Source: Gemmobacter lutimaris
Lineage (GTDB): Bacteria; Pseudomonadota; Alphaproteobacteria; Rhodobacterales; Rhodobacteraceae
Direction: 5' to 3'
Length of the DNA: 64,000 nt
Assembly (NCBI RefSeq): GCF_003570715.1
Contig: NZ_QXXQ01000012.1
Span: 62,001-126,000, forward strand
In this document: in pieces, positions 1 through 9,283 of the stretch
How the letters are laid out: every line of letters starts with the position of its first letter
Position numbering within the stretch: the first letter of the stretch is position 1
Made by a program: the position numbers and the translations under genes
Notes under the pieces: model-generated
The model's input: the letters and a program-made list of their open reading frames with translations, nothing else
Database searches by the model: none
Told to the model about the DNA's origin: nothing

Positions 1-1164
1 GGTGCCTTCCTTCTTGGCAGCCGCGCTTTCAACCTTTTCGGCCTCTTCGCGGCGGCCCAGCGTCACGCTGAGCGTTTCGGACTTGCCTTCGCGCAACACC
101 ATGACCTTGACGGCCTCGCCCACAGGCGCATCGGCCACGCGGCGGGTCAGGTCGCGCACGTCCTTGATTTCATTGCCCGCGAAGCTGAAGATCACGTCGC
201 CCGCCAGAATGCCGCCGTCCTTGGCAGGGCCATCCGGCACATCGGTCACCAGCGCCCCTTTGGAGCCTTTGGCAAGGCCCATCGCCTCGGCCACATCCGG
301 CGTCACGTCCTGAATGCGCACGCCCAGCCAGCCGCGGCGGGTTTCCCCGAATTCACGCAGCTGATCGACGACCTTGTTGACCACATTCGAGGCCATGGAA
401 AAGCCGATGCCGATAGAGCCGCCATTGGGCGACAGGATCGCGGTATTCACCCCGATCACCTGCCCGTCCATGTTGAAAAGCGGCCCGCCCGAGTTGCCCT
501 TGTTGATGGCCGCATCGGTTTGCAGATAATCGTCATAGGTGCCCGCCAGCGCCCGGTTGCGGGCCGAGACGATCCCGGCCGAAACCGAGAAGCCCTGTCC
601 CAGCGGGTTGCCCATGGCCACCACCCAGTCGCCCACGCGCATCAGATCGCTGTCACCGAAGTTGACGAAGGGCAGCGGCTTGTCGCTTTCCACCTTCAGC
701 AGCGCGATGTCGGTCTTGGGGTCGGTGCCCACCAGTTTCGCGGGCAGACGGTCGCCCGAGAAGAACTCGATCTCGATCTGATCCGCGCCCTCGATGACGT
801 GATTGTTGGTGACGATATAGCCGTCCTCGGAAATCACGAAGCCCGAGCCAAGCGCCTCGGACCGTCGCGGCTCGCCGTTCGGGCTTTGGAACTGGTCGAA
901 GAAATCCTTGAAGGGCGAACCGTCGGGCAATTGCGGCATGTTTTCGGTCGAGGTTTCGACCACGGCCGAGGTGGTGATATTTACCACCGAGGGGCTGATC
1001 TGCTGCGCCAGATCGGCAAAGCTTTCAGGGGCGCCGCGCGCCTCGGCACGGGCCACCGGGCCCATGGCCACGGCGAGGCCCAGCAGCATCGCACCCGCCA
1101 GCCGGATCACCCCGGCACGCGGCGGGGCCGATGCGGTTTCCATGGAAATGGCTCTGGATTGCAC
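1..1164 (-). CDS. Do/DegP-family periplasmic serine protease (C-terminus cut by window edge)
   Basis: Periplasmic trypsin-like protease/chaperone that degrades or refolds damaged envelope proteins. The reading frame starts with GTG at 1164, preceded by an AAAGGAG ribosome-binding site about 7 bases upstream, and is still open at base 1. An in-frame ATG at 1143 is the alternative start. A signal peptide is followed by the trypsin fold: the His motif TNNHVIEG, an Asp in KTDIALLKV, and the catalytic Ser in NKGNSGGPLF. A PDZ domain follows (RRGWLGVRIQDVTPDVAEAM). A second PDZ is expected beyond the edge. The gene lies downstream of hflK, hflC and a DUF2065 gene on the same strand, an order typical of rhodobacters, so it probably belongs to the same membrane-quality-control group. 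Assignment to DegP rather than DegQ is not possible from this fragment. Confidence 0.93.
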   Translation of the reverse strand, partial: MQSRAISMETASAPPRAGVIRLAGAMLLGLAVAMGPVARAEARGAPESFADLAQQISPSVVNITTSAVVETSTENMPQLPDGSPFKDFFDQFQSPNGEPRRSEALGSGFVISEDGYIVTNNHVIEGADQIEIEFFSGDRLPAKLVGTDPKTDIALLKVESDKPLPFVNFGDSDLMRVGDWVVAMGNPLGQGFSVSAGIVSARNRALAGTYDDYLQTDAAINKGNSGGPLFNMDGQVIGVNTAILSPNGGSIGIGFSMASNVVNKVVDQLREFGETRRGWLGVRIQDVTPDVAEAMGLAKGSKGALVTDVPDGPAKDGGILAGDVIFSFAGNEIKDVRDLTRRVADAPVGEAVKVMVLREGKSETLSVTLGRREEAEKVESAAAKKEGT

Positions 1165-1305
1165 CGCTCTCTCCTTTCGGTTGCAAGTTCCGTCCCGGAC
1201 GCGGTCCGGCTATGGCGCTATAGACAACAGTAAGCCGGTTCCGGCGCAATGCAAACCAAGTCGCGCCGCGTCAACTGGGTGTGAGATACTGTTTCAACCG
1301 CCTGT

Positions 1306-1515
1306 TCAGCCGCCCACCGGCCCGAAGCCCAGGCTGCGCGCCAGCCACAACAGGCCGACGCCCGCCGCAAGGGCCGCGAGGCCGATCAGACGGCGTTGCG
1401 AAACTTCCATCGCCGCAATCAGCGCCAGAAGCTGCGGAATGCGCGAAGGGGCCAGTGCAAGCACCAGCCCCTCCACCACGCAGGCCGCGCCGATCAGCCA
1501 GAGGATCAGCGCCAT
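1306..1515 (-). CDS. DUF2065 (YjeT-type) small membrane protein
   Basis: A 69-residue protein consisting almost entirely of two hydrophobic segments, roughly residues 2-20 and 43-60, joined by a short loop containing SRIPQLLALI. Size, topology and the position immediately after hflC (5-base gap) match the DUF2065/YjeT family, which sits after hflKC in many proteobacteria. No enzymatic function is known for this family. It is probably translated as part of the hflK-hflC transcript. The 141 bases between its stop and the protease start hold only that gene's ribosome-binding site as far as I can see. Confidence 0.85.
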   Translation of the reverse strand: MALILWLIGAACVVEGLVLALAPSRIPQLLALIAAMEVSQRRLIGLAALAAGVGLLWLARSLGFGPVGG

Positions 1516-1520
1516 GCCCG

Positions 1521-2399
1521 TTACTGCTGCTGCGGGCCCTGCGCGTCGCGCAGGTAATCGAAGAACTCGCTGTCCGGCGACATCACGATCGAGGAATTGC
1601 CGGATTTCAGCGCGCGTTCATAGGCGGTCAGCGACCGGGTGAAGGCGAAGAATTCCGGGTCTTTGCCGAAGGCGTCGGCATAGATCGCGTTCCGCTTGGC
1701 ATCGGCCTCGCCGCGGATCACCTCGGCCTGACGTTTGGCGTCCGAGGTCACCTCGACCACACTCCGGTCCGCGGCGGCACGCACACGGCTGGCGGCCTCG
1801 TTACCACGCGCGATCTCGTCTGCCGCCTCGCGCTGCCGTTCGGCCCGCATCCGGGCGAAGGTCGCGGCAAGGTTCTGGTCGGGCAGATCGGTGCGGGTCA
1901 GCCGCAGGTCGATCACCTCGACCCCAAGGCTGGCCGCTTCACGCCCGGCAATGTCGCGGATGCGGTTCATCAGCGCGGTCCGGTCATCCGAAGTCACAGC
2001 GTTCAGCGGCACCGAACCCAGAATCTCGCGGATCGCTGCGGAAACCACCGAGCCAAGCCGCGCTTGCGCCGCATCGACACCACCGGCGCCCACCGCCTCG
2101 CGGAAGTCGATCAGATTGTCGATCCGCCAGCGGGCGAAGGCATCGACGATCAGACGGCGGTTGTCGCTGAGCGTCACTTCAAGCGGCTGGGTTTGCAGGC
2201 CCAGAATCCGGTCTTCATAGCTGACGACGTCCTGAATGAACGGCAGCTTGAAGCCCAGACCCGGCTCGGTCACCTCTTGCTTGACCTGACCGAATTGCAG
2301 AACCAGCACCTGATCGCGTTCATCCACGATGAAGATGGACGACAGGCCGGTAACGATGGCCACGAAGGCGGCGCCAAGCAGGAAGGGGGCTTTCGACAT
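1521..2399 (-). CDS. hflC: FtsH protease modulator HflC
   Basis: Inner-membrane SPFH/band-7 protein (292 aa) that assembles with HflK into the large cage around the FtsH AAA protease and limits its access to membrane substrates. One N-terminal membrane segment (about residues 6-24) is followed by the band-7 domain, opening with IVDERDQVLVLQFGQV. A charged coiled-coil stretch rich in Glu/Arg/Ala (about residues 165-225) contains ARMRAERQREAADEIARGNE. Length and order fit the family. It starts one base after the hflK stop, so the pair is translationally coupled. The C-terminus ends in GPQQQ. Confidence 0.96.
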   Translation of the reverse strand: MSKAPFLLGAAFVAIVTGLSSIFIVDERDQVLVLQFGQVKQEVTEPGLGFKLPFIQDVVSYEDRILGLQTQPLEVTLSDNRRLIVDAFARWRIDNLIDFREAVGAGGVDAAQARLGSVVSAAIREILGSVPLNAVTSDDRTALMNRIRDIAGREAASLGVEVIDLRLTRTDLPDQNLAATFARMRAERQREAADEIARGNEAASRVRAAADRSVVEVTSDAKRQAEVIRGEADAKRNAIYADAFGKDPEFFAFTRSLTAYERALKSGNSSIVMSPDSEFFDYLRDAQGPQQQ

Positions 2400-2400
2400 G

Positions 2401-3567
2401 TCAGTTGCTCCCCTGTTGCTTGGGTTGATCCGCCGGGCGGACCAGTTCGTTCAGCGGCAGATAGGGCACGACGCCCGAACCACCCTGATCGGCCTCGTCC
2501 AGAATGACCTTGTTCATGCCACCCAGAACATTTTCCATGGTTTCCAGATACATCCGCTTGCGCGTCACATCCGGCGCCTTGACATATTCCTGATAGACGG
2601 CGTTGAAGCGGCTGGCCTCACCCTCGGCAGCATTGGTCACCTGGGCGCGGTAGGCTTCGGCATCCTGGGTGATGCGCGCGGCTTCCCCCCGTGCGCCCGC
2701 AGTCACACGGTTGGCATAGGCATCGGCTTCCTTCTCCAGCCGGTCACGCTCTTGCTGCGCGGCCTGCACCTCGCGGAAGGCGTCGCGCACCTCGTCCGGC
2801 GGATCGGCGCGGTTGAAGTTTATCCGCACCACATTGATACCCGCCTGATAGCTGTTGAGCGTGTTCTGCACAGCCTCGCGCAGTTCGGCGGCAATCGGGC
2901 CGCGCCCGGTGTTCAGGACCGGGATCAGCTCCGACCGCGCGATGATGTCGCGCATGGCCGAGGCCGAAACCGCGCGGATCGTATCGGCCGGGTCGGCAAG
3001 GTTGAAAAGGTAATCGGCCGGGTTAGACACGTTCCAGACGACCTGAAAATCGATGTCCACGATATTCTGGTCGCGGGTCAGCATCAGCCCGCCATCCATC
3101 TCGCCATTGCGGCCGGCGCCGATATCGGTCGTGCGTTCGCCGGTCACCTGCACCACCTCGGCGGTGACAAAAGGCCAGGGCGCAAAGTTCAGGCCGGGGT
3201 TGCCCACTGCGCTGAACTTGCCAAGGAACAGCTCGACCGAGCGTTCTTCGGGCTTGACCGTATAGAAAGAGGCATAGGACCACAGCCCCGCCAGCACCAG
3301 CGCGGCCAGCGCGATGCCGGGTTTCGACAGGATCGGCCCGACGGGCGAGCCGCCGTTGCCGCCGCCACCGCCCGGCCCGCCGGGACGGCCACGCCCGCCC
3401 ATCAGGACGCGAAGCTGTTCCTGCCCCTTCTTCACGATCTCGTCGATCTCGGGGATCTGGGGTCCATCGTTTCCGGGCCTGCGCGGCCCGCCACGCCCGT
3501 TGTCGCGGCTGTCGCGGTCATCACCGCCCCCGCCACCGCCACCGCCCCACGGTCCTCCATTCGACAT
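2401..3567 (-). CDS. hflK: FtsH protease modulator HflK
   Basis: Partner of HflC in the membrane complex that regulates FtsH. The 388-residue protein has a glycine-rich cytoplasmic N-terminus (residues 1-75 with two polyglycine runs), one membrane segment near residues 87-105, then the band-7/SPFH domain starting around VKPEERSVELFLG. A coiled-coil region rich in Glu, Arg and Ala (AAQQERDRLEKEADAYANR) follows. It is the first gene of the hflK-hflC-DUF2065-protease group. The 102-base upstream gap to the glutathione reductase stop should contain the promoter. A GGGAAAA sequence precedes the ATG. Confidence 0.96.
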   Translation of the reverse strand: MSNGGPWGGGGGGGGDDRDSRDNGRGGPRRPGNDGPQIPEIDEIVKKGQEQLRVLMGGRGRPGGPGGGGGNGGSPVGPILSKPGIALAALVLAGLWSYASFYTVKPEERSVELFLGKFSAVGNPGLNFAPWPFVTAEVVQVTGERTTDIGAGRNGEMDGGLMLTRDQNIVDIDFQVVWNVSNPADYLFNLADPADTIRAVSASAMRDIIARSELIPVLNTGRGPIAAELREAVQNTLNSYQAGINVVRINFNRADPPDEVRDAFREVQAAQQERDRLEKEADAYANRVTAGARGEAARITQDAEAYRAQVTNAAEGEASRFNAVYQEYVKAPDVTRKRMYLETMENVLGGMNKVILDEADQGGSGVVPYLPLNELVRPADQPKQQGSN

Positions 3568-3669
3568 CGACTTTTCCCTAACTGTTTTCGTTTCCAGCTA
3601 ACTGGTCATTCCGGCGCGGAAATCAACCCTTGATCCCCCGGTATGAGAGCTTTGGCCGCAGCCCTGCCC

Positions 3670-5037
3670 CTATCCGCGGCGCACCGGGTTGCGCATTGTC
3701 ACCAATTCCTCGGCCATGGTCGGATGGACCGCGACCGTTCGGTCGAAATCTTCCTTCGTCGCCCCCATCTTTACGGCCACCGCCGCAAGCTGGATCATCT
3801 CTCCCGCGCCGGGGCCGACGATATGGCAGCCCAGCACTTTGCGGCTGGACTGGCTGACCACCAGCTTCATCATCACACGGTCCTGACGGCCGGCAAACAG
3901 CGTCTGCATCGGCCGGAAGCTGGCGACGTAAACCTCCACCGGCTCCTGTTCACGGGCGGCTTCCTCGCTGAGGCCGACGGTGCCAAGTTCCGGCTGGGTA
4001 AACACGGCCGAGGCGACCAGTTCGTGATCGGCCTTGCGCGGCTTGCCGCCAAACACCGTATCGGCGAAGGCATGGCCCTCGCGGATCGCCACAGGGGTCA
4101 GGTTGATGCGGTCGGTCACATCACCCACCGCATAGATCGAAGGCACGGCGGTCTGGCTCCATTCATCCACCTTGACCTCGCCATTGCGGCCGAGTTCTAC
4201 GCCCAGCGGTTCCAGCCCCAGACCGGCGGTATTGGGTTTGCGGCCGGTGGCGTAAAGCACCAGATCGAATTCGCGTTCGGTTCCATCGGTCGCCACGACG
4301 CGGATGCCGGTATGCGTTTTCTCCATCCGCAGCACATCGGTGCCGCAATGGATGGTCACGCCTGCTGCCTGCATGGCCGTCGCCACATGGCCGCGCGCCT
4401 CGTCATCGAAGCCGCGCAGAATCTGCGCGCCGCGATAATACTGGCAGACATCGACACCTAGACCGTTCAGGATACAGGCGAATTCGGAGGCGATGAAGCC
4501 ACCGCCCACCACCAGCGCCCGCTTGGGCAGCATGTCCAGCCGGAACATCTCGTTCGAAGTGACGGCAAGTTCTGCACCCGGCACATCGGGCATGAAGGGC
4601 CGCCCGCCCGTGGCGATCAGGATGTGTTTCGCGGTGAAGCGACGGCCATCGGCCAGTTCCACCGTATGCGGATCGGCGACTGTGGCGCGCTGATCGAAGA
4701 TTTCCACGCCCGCGCCGGTCAGGCCGCCGCGATAGGCCGCCTCCAGCCGGTTCAGCTCTGCCTCAAGCTGCACTCGGAAATGGCCCCAGTTGAAGGCGCC
4801 CGCCTCGACCTTCCAGCCATAGGCACGGGCATCCTCGATCAGGCCCGGATATTCACTGGCATAGACCATCAGCTTCTTGGGCACGCAGCCGCGAATGACG
4901 CAGGTGCCACCCATGCGGTATTCCTCGGCCAGCGCGACCTTGGCGCCGCCTTCGGAAGCCGCGATCCGCGCCGCGCGCACCCCGCCCGAGCCGCCGCCGA
5001 TGACGAAAAGGTCGTAGTCGAAAGCCATGTCAGTCAT
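3670..5037 (-). CDS. gor: Glutathione-disulfide reductase
   Basis: FAD- and NADPH-dependent flavoenzyme (455 aa) that reduces oxidised glutathione in the cytoplasm. An N-terminal FAD-binding glycine motif GGGSGG lies at residues 14-19. The redox-active disulfide sits in GGTCVIRGCVPKK (Cys46 and Cys51). A second nucleotide-binding motif GGGFIASEFA lies mid-protein, and the catalytic His is in the C-terminal HPTMAEE (His438). The length fits class I pyridine nucleotide-disulfide reductases of the glutathione type. The start overlaps the end of rpiA by 8 bases, so the two are co-transcribed. This links NADPH supply through the pentose phosphate pathway to glutathione recycling, although that functional link is inference. 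Confidence 0.93.
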   Translation of the reverse strand: MTDMAFDYDLFVIGGGSGGVRAARIAASEGGAKVALAEEYRMGGTCVIRGCVPKKLMVYASEYPGLIEDARAYGWKVEAGAFNWGHFRVQLEAELNRLEAAYRGGLTGAGVEIFDQRATVADPHTVELADGRRFTAKHILIATGGRPFMPDVPGAELAVTSNEMFRLDMLPKRALVVGGGFIASEFACILNGLGVDVCQYYRGAQILRGFDDEARGHVATAMQAAGVTIHCGTDVLRMEKTHTGIRVVATDGTEREFDLVLYATGRKPNTAGLGLEPLGVELGRNGEVKVDEWSQTAVPSIYAVGDVTDRINLTPVAIREGHAFADTVFGGKPRKADHELVASAVFTQPELGTVGLSEEAAREQEPVEVYVASFRPMQTLFAGRQDRVMMKLVVSQSSRKVLGCHIVGPGAGEMIQLAAVAVKMGATKEDFDRTVAVHPTMAEELVTMRNPVRRG

Positions 5038-5818
5038 CCGAATCCGAGAAGATGTTATCGCTGGGCACGAGGTCGATGTGATCCTCCTCGACCTCGCCCG
5101 AATTGATGTCGCGCACCGTCACCCGGCCATCACCATGGCCGACGACCACGATGTCACAGATGTCGATGAACAGCCCGTTTTCCACCACGCCCGGAATCTG
5201 GTTCAGCACGAGCGACAGTTGGCGCGGATTGCCGATGCGTTTCAGATGCAGATCGACGATGTAATTCGCCTCGTCCGTCACCAGCGGCGCATCGCCGTTC
5301 ATGCGCAGCGTGCAGTCGCGGTTCAGCACGTCGAGGCTGACCAGCGTTTCCTCGATCAGCGCCTTGGTGGTCTGCCAACCGAAGGGGATCACCTCGACCG
5401 GCAGCGGGAAGGCGCCAAGCTGCGCCACCTCTTTCGCGGCATCGGCGATGACGATCATCTGGTCGCTGGCCGTCGCGACGATCTTTTCCTGCAACAGCGC
5501 CGCACCGCCGCCCTTGATGAGGTTCAGCTGGCTGTCGATTTCATCGGCCCCGTCGATGGTAAGATCAAGCCATTTCGCATCGTCGAGCGAGACCACCGGT
5601 ACGCCAAGGCTGCGGGCCAGTTCGGCGGTGCGGCTGGAGGTTGGCACACCTTTGACCTTCAGCCCCTCCTCGCGGATGCGCTCGGCCAGGCAACGCACCA
5701 TCCATGCGGCGGTCGAGCCGGTGCCAAGGCCCAGCTTCATGCCCGATTCCACATATTCCACCGCGCGTTTGGCGGCGACGAACTTGGCCTTGTCGATGGG
5801 CGAAAGATCGGCGGGCAT
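5030..5818 (-). CDS. rpiA: Ribose-5-phosphate isomerase A
   Basis: Interconverts ribose-5-phosphate and ribulose-5-phosphate in the pentose phosphate pathway. The 262-residue protein shows the family motifs GLGTGSTA (residues 30-37), TSSRTAEL, DGADEID (89-95) and KGGGAALLQEK (102-112). It is about 40 residues longer than the E. coli enzyme because of an acidic C-terminal tail (VRDINSGEVEEDHIDLVPSD and onward), which I believe is usual in this group. It is first in a two-gene unit with glutathione reductase, overlapping it by 8 bases. The 90-base gap upstream to the RTX gene stop should carry the promoter. Confidence 0.96.
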   Translation of the reverse strand: MPADLSPIDKAKFVAAKRAVEYVESGMKLGLGTGSTAAWMVRCLAERIREEGLKVKGVPTSSRTAELARSLGVPVVSLDDAKWLDLTIDGADEIDSQLNLIKGGGAALLQEKIVATASDQMIVIADAAKEVAQLGAFPLPVEVIPFGWQTTKALIEETLVSLDVLNRDCTLRMNGDAPLVTDEANYIVDLHLKRIGNPRQLSLVLNQIPGVVENGLFIDICDIVVVGHGDGRVTVRDINSGEVEEDHIDLVPSDNIFSDSDD

Positions 5819-5908
5819 GGCAACTCCTCGGCTTTTGCTGCGCAGCCTTATAGGATGTTACCGCCCATAGTGCGAGAGCCCATCGCCGCTGCCCGGATCA
5901 TGGCCCGG

Positions 5909-8236
5909 TCACAGGAAATCGAAGTTATGCGGCTTCAGCTGCTCGAAGCTGACGCCCAGGATGGTCAGGCTGTGCCCGCCAACCTCGATTGTCAGGTTGC
6001 CACGGCGTTCGGTGACAGCCGCGCCCAGATCCTCCAGATTGCGGAAGCGGGCGATGCTGTCGCCCCCTGCCACGTCAATCACATCTTCTTTCAGATTGAA
6101 GTTGCGGATCGTGTCGCTGCCCCTGGAAAAGACGAAGACATCCGCACCACCGCCCCCGTTCAGAACGTCCTCGCCATCGCCACCGTTCAGCGTATCGGCC
6201 CCCGTGCCGCCAAACAGGTTGTCGTTTCCGCCGCCCCCGAGGATCAGGTCATCGCCGCCATCGCCGAACAAAGTGTCGCGGCCCGAACCGGTCGACCGGC
6301 CGGTGGTTTCGAACTCGGCATCGCCGTCGATCTTGTCGTCGCCAGCACCGCCCTCGATCTTGTCATTCCCCGCGCCGCCCAGCAGCGTGTCATTGCCGCC
6401 TGCGCCGTCGATCAGGTCTTTTTTGTTGAAACCGTAAAGCCGGTTGTCCTTGCCGTCGCCGACCATGCGATCCGCGAAATCGGTGCCATAGACATTCTCG
6501 ATCGCCTTCAGCGTATTGGCACCAAGACCCTTGGCATTCATCGTCCCGGCGGCCAGATCCAGCTTCAGTCCGCCGGTTGCCTCAGAGGTATTGAGATAAT
6601 CCTTGCCGCTGCCGCCATCATAGCTGTCGGCCCCGTCGCCCGCGATGATACGGTCACCGCCGCCGCCCGCCTTCACCACATCGGCGCCGTCGCCCCCGAT
6701 CAGGCTGTCGTCGCCTGCGCCGCCGATCAGGGTGTCTGCCCCGTCCCCGCCTTCCAGCGTGTCATCGCCCTTGGAGCCGTCGAGGCTGTCATTGCCGTCG
6801 CCACCGTCCAGCGTATCCTCGCCCTTGCCGCCCAGCAGCGTGTCATCGCCCGCCTGCCCGCGCAGGCGGTCATTGTCGGCCGCGCCGTCCAGCCGGTCAT
6901 TGCCGTTGCCGCCTTCCATCAGGTCATCTCCGGCATTGCCGGACATGTCGTCATCGTCTTCGTCGCCCCACAGCTTGTCGCCGCCAGCGCCACCCTCCAT
7001 CGTATCGGCGCCATCACCGCCATAGATCGCGTCCAGCCCGCCGCCGCCGTAGATCGCGTCGGCACCGGCAAGACCCATCAGCATGTTGCGGCCATCATCC
7101 CCGGCAATCGTATCGTCGTTATGCGAGCCTTCGACATTCTCGATCCCGCTGAGGCTGTCGGTATTGCCCCATTCATCGGTGGCGCTGCCATCGTCCAGAT
7201 CGACATTCACACCTGTCGCCGGGCGGAAATTCAGACCCAGCGCGCGCCCGGCATTCGGCAACACATCCATGTTGTAAACGACGGTATCGACCCCGCCGCC
7301 GCCTTCGATCGTGTCATCTCCGGCACGACCATTGAACGTGTTTGCACCGCCATCGCCCCGCAGGACATCCGCCGTGATCGAACCATAAAGCCCTTCGATC
7401 CCGATGAGGATCACGGTTTCTCCGCCACTTGTGCTACCGTCGTCAAAGACCCTCAGATTCACTTCGGCCTTGCGGGCGGAAAGATCGGCGACCACGCCGT
7501 TATAGTTGGTGGCAAAACTGGCGATGTCCTCGCCCTTGCCGCCGTTGATCCGGTCCTTGCCGGCCCCGGTGCCGCCGCCAGTATCGAAGAACTCGGTCAC
7601 ATCGGTGCGGTCGGTGCCGGTCAGGCGGTCAGCATAGATCGAGCCGACAACCGCCTCAAACCCCACAAAGCTGTGCGAAAACCTCCCGACACCCGAGGCG
7701 GTGCCCGAACCATAAACCTTCCCGGTCGTGCTGCTGTAATGTTCGACCGTCACCGTGCCGCCATCGAAGGTCGCCAGCCCCTGACCGAGGTCAACGGTCA
7801 CGCCTTTCGGAAAGGATGTGGTGACCCGGCGCGCCATGTAATAGACTACCCCCGTGCCGGACCCGATAGACCACGAGCTGTAATCCAGCAGGTCATAACC
7901 CGACCCGCCATCATAGCTGTCATCGCCGCCGCTGGCCTGAATGGCGTCATTGCCAGAGCCTGCATTGATGATGTCTGTGCCCGCGGGAATGATTTTCTCG
8001 GTATAGGGGCCTGTGTAATTCTCGGCTGTAAAATTGAATTCCTCGGATTCGCCAATGATGCTGCGCGTGATCACATCGTCGCCGGCACCGCCAAATATGG
8101 TATCGTTGTCGCTGCTGTTTTCCAGCGTGTCGTTACCCGCCAGCCCTTCGATCCGGTTTGCCGTTTCCCGACGGATGTAATCGGGATCGCTATCACGAAG
8201 ATTGTCGTTGCCGGAAGTTCCCCTGATCAACACCAT
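5909..8236 (-). CDS. RTX calcium-binding repeat protein, probably type I secreted
   Basis: A 775-residue protein made largely of glycine/aspartate nonapeptide repeats (GGxGxDxUx), in several blocks: a few near the N-terminus (GLAGNDTLEN, GGAGDDVIT), then dense arrays through the middle and C-terminal half (for example GGDGNDSLDGSKGDDTLEGG). Such repeats form calcium-bound beta-rolls. The C-terminus has the usual tail of type I secretion substrates (DVFVFSRGSDTIRNF, then an LEDL segment and a final hydrophobic NFDFL). No Sec signal peptide and no catalytic domain are visible. ATG at 8236 is preferred over an in-frame TTG 15 bases upstream because a GGGGGC sequence precedes it. No type I secretion genes occur in the window. 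It could be a surface or matrix protein. Confidence 0.9.
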   Translation of the reverse strand: MVLIRGTSGNDNLRDSDPDYIRRETANRIEGLAGNDTLENSSDNDTIFGGAGDDVITRSIIGESEEFNFTAENYTGPYTEKIIPAGTDIINAGSGNDAIQASGGDDSYDGGSGYDLLDYSSWSIGSGTGVVYYMARRVTTSFPKGVTVDLGQGLATFDGGTVTVEHYSSTTGKVYGSGTASGVGRFSHSFVGFEAVVGSIYADRLTGTDRTDVTEFFDTGGGTGAGKDRINGGKGEDIASFATNYNGVVADLSARKAEVNLRVFDDGSTSGGETVILIGIEGLYGSITADVLRGDGGANTFNGRAGDDTIEGGGGVDTVVYNMDVLPNAGRALGLNFRPATGVNVDLDDGSATDEWGNTDSLSGIENVEGSHNDDTIAGDDGRNMLMGLAGADAIYGGGGLDAIYGGDGADTMEGGAGGDKLWGDEDDDDMSGNAGDDLMEGGNGNDRLDGAADNDRLRGQAGDDTLLGGKGEDTLDGGDGNDSLDGSKGDDTLEGGDGADTLIGGAGDDSLIGGDGADVVKAGGGGDRIIAGDGADSYDGGSGKDYLNTSEATGGLKLDLAAGTMNAKGLGANTLKAIENVYGTDFADRMVGDGKDNRLYGFNKKDLIDGAGGNDTLLGGAGNDKIEGGAGDDKIDGDAEFETTGRSTGSGRDTLFGDGGDDLILGGGGNDNLFGGTGADTLNGGDGEDVLNGGGGADVFVFSRGSDTIRNFNLKEDVIDVAGGDSIARFRNLEDLGAAVTERRGNLTIEVGGHSLTILGVSFEQLKPHNFDFL

Positions 8237-8336
8237 TGCATGCCCCCGCAAGCTGTCTGGTCAAATGACTTTGGCCCGACCAAAAATGCGATCCGGGCAT
8301 CAACGCCCGCAGCGTAGCGTGATTCGGAGCGGCAGT

Positions 8337-8356
8337 GGGACGGAAAATTCCGTCCC
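8337..8356. terminator. Short perfect hairpin after the DUF3108 gene
   Basis: A 9-bp perfect inverted repeat (GGGACGGAA, 2-base centre, TTCCGTCCC) lies 17 bases past the stop of the minus-strand DUF3108 gene and about 100 bases before the RTX start. There is no strong T-run, so it is a weak or Rho-assisted terminator candidate, or an operator for the RTX gene. Confidence 0.4.
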
Positions 8357-8373
8357 CTCCCCCGAACCGGGGA

Positions 8374-9102
8374 TCAGCGGCGCACCAGACGGGCCTTGCC
8401 GTAAAGCGTGTCTGTTGCCACTTCGACCACCCGCATCATCCCGTTGCCCGCCGGTTCATAGGTCAGCGTGAAGGGGAAGCGGGTCTTTTCGGCCATGTCC
8501 TCTGGTGAAAAGCCCGCGACGCGGCGGTATTCGCCAGAGCAGGTCACCTTGTCACCATTGGCCTTCGGGGCGGAAAGGCTCAGTCGGCTGGCCCGGCGCC
8601 CGTCAAACATATTGACATTGACGCGGCATTCCTCGCCCGCCTTCACATCCCGCAGGCTGGCGAACATCGCGGTCAGCGGATCGACTGCCCCTTTCTGCGT
8701 CGCGGGATCGACGTCATAGGGACGCGGATCGCGCGGCGGGTTGTAGCTTTTGATCGACGGCGCGCCGTCGCGCCAGACCATCGAAACCTGCGACTGCCGC
8801 CGCCCGGTATCGGCATCCTCGGTATAGGACTGCGGCAGATAGGTGCCCTTGGTGGTGATGCGCCCGCGCGATTGCGCGTCATAGCGCACCTTCTTCAGCA
8901 GCGCCGCAAGGCCGGTGGTCTGCAACCGCCCCGCCACCGCATAGCCGCCGCCGGGCTGACCCTCGCCATTCCAGGTCAGGCTGCCCGCCGTGATCCCTTT
9001 CAACACGAAGTCAAACTGCGCCTGTTCCGCCCGTGCCGGGCCTGCCATCACGGTCATCGCCATGACCCCGGCGCACAGCGCCCGCGAGAATCCTGCTTTC
9101 AC
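8374..9102 (-). CDS. DUF3108 periplasmic protein
   Basis: A 242-residue exported protein. I place the start at GTG 9102, which has a GGAG ribosome-binding site 7 bases upstream and gives a clean signal peptide (positive MKAGFSR, hydrophobic core, cleavage after AGPARA). The mature part matches the general pattern of DUF3108 proteins: a beta-rich domain beginning QFDFVLKGITAGSLTW, a tract with YTEDADTGRRQSQVSMVW, and a conserved DPLTAMFASLRDV. The family's function is unknown; the fold is probably a periplasmic beta-barrel-like carrier. It is divergent from meaB with 181 bases between them. Earlier in-frame starts up to 9351 give implausible Arg-rich sequence. Confidence 0.82.
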   Translation of the reverse strand: MKAGFSRALCAGVMAMTVMAGPARAEQAQFDFVLKGITAGSLTWNGEGQPGGGYAVAGRLQTTGLAALLKKVRYDAQSRGRITTKGTYLPQSYTEDADTGRRQSQVSMVWRDGAPSIKSYNPPRDPRPYDVDPATQKGAVDPLTAMFASLRDVKAGEECRVNVNMFDGRRASRLSLSAPKANGDKVTCSGEYRRVAGFSPEDMAEKTRFPFTLTYEPAGNGMMRVVEVATDTLYGKARLVRR

Positions 9103-9283
9103 CAAACCACTCCATGCTTGCGGGCGGCTCCGGGGCGGGTGCTGCCGCCGATCCGTCGCCTTCGGCACTGGAATATATCGGATCAAACGGGCATTACATC
9201 CCGACAAGCCCGTGATCGGCCCCTCCTTGCCGAGATCGGCGCCAAGACCGACCCTGATCGCCTTCTGACGCCCGGAACAGACG

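Noticed and set aside
5027-8317. A very long plus-strand open frame opposite the RTX and rpiA genes
   Set aside because: It is antisense to clear repeat and enzyme motifs and has no domain of its own. High GC with GC-rich third positions makes long shadow frames.
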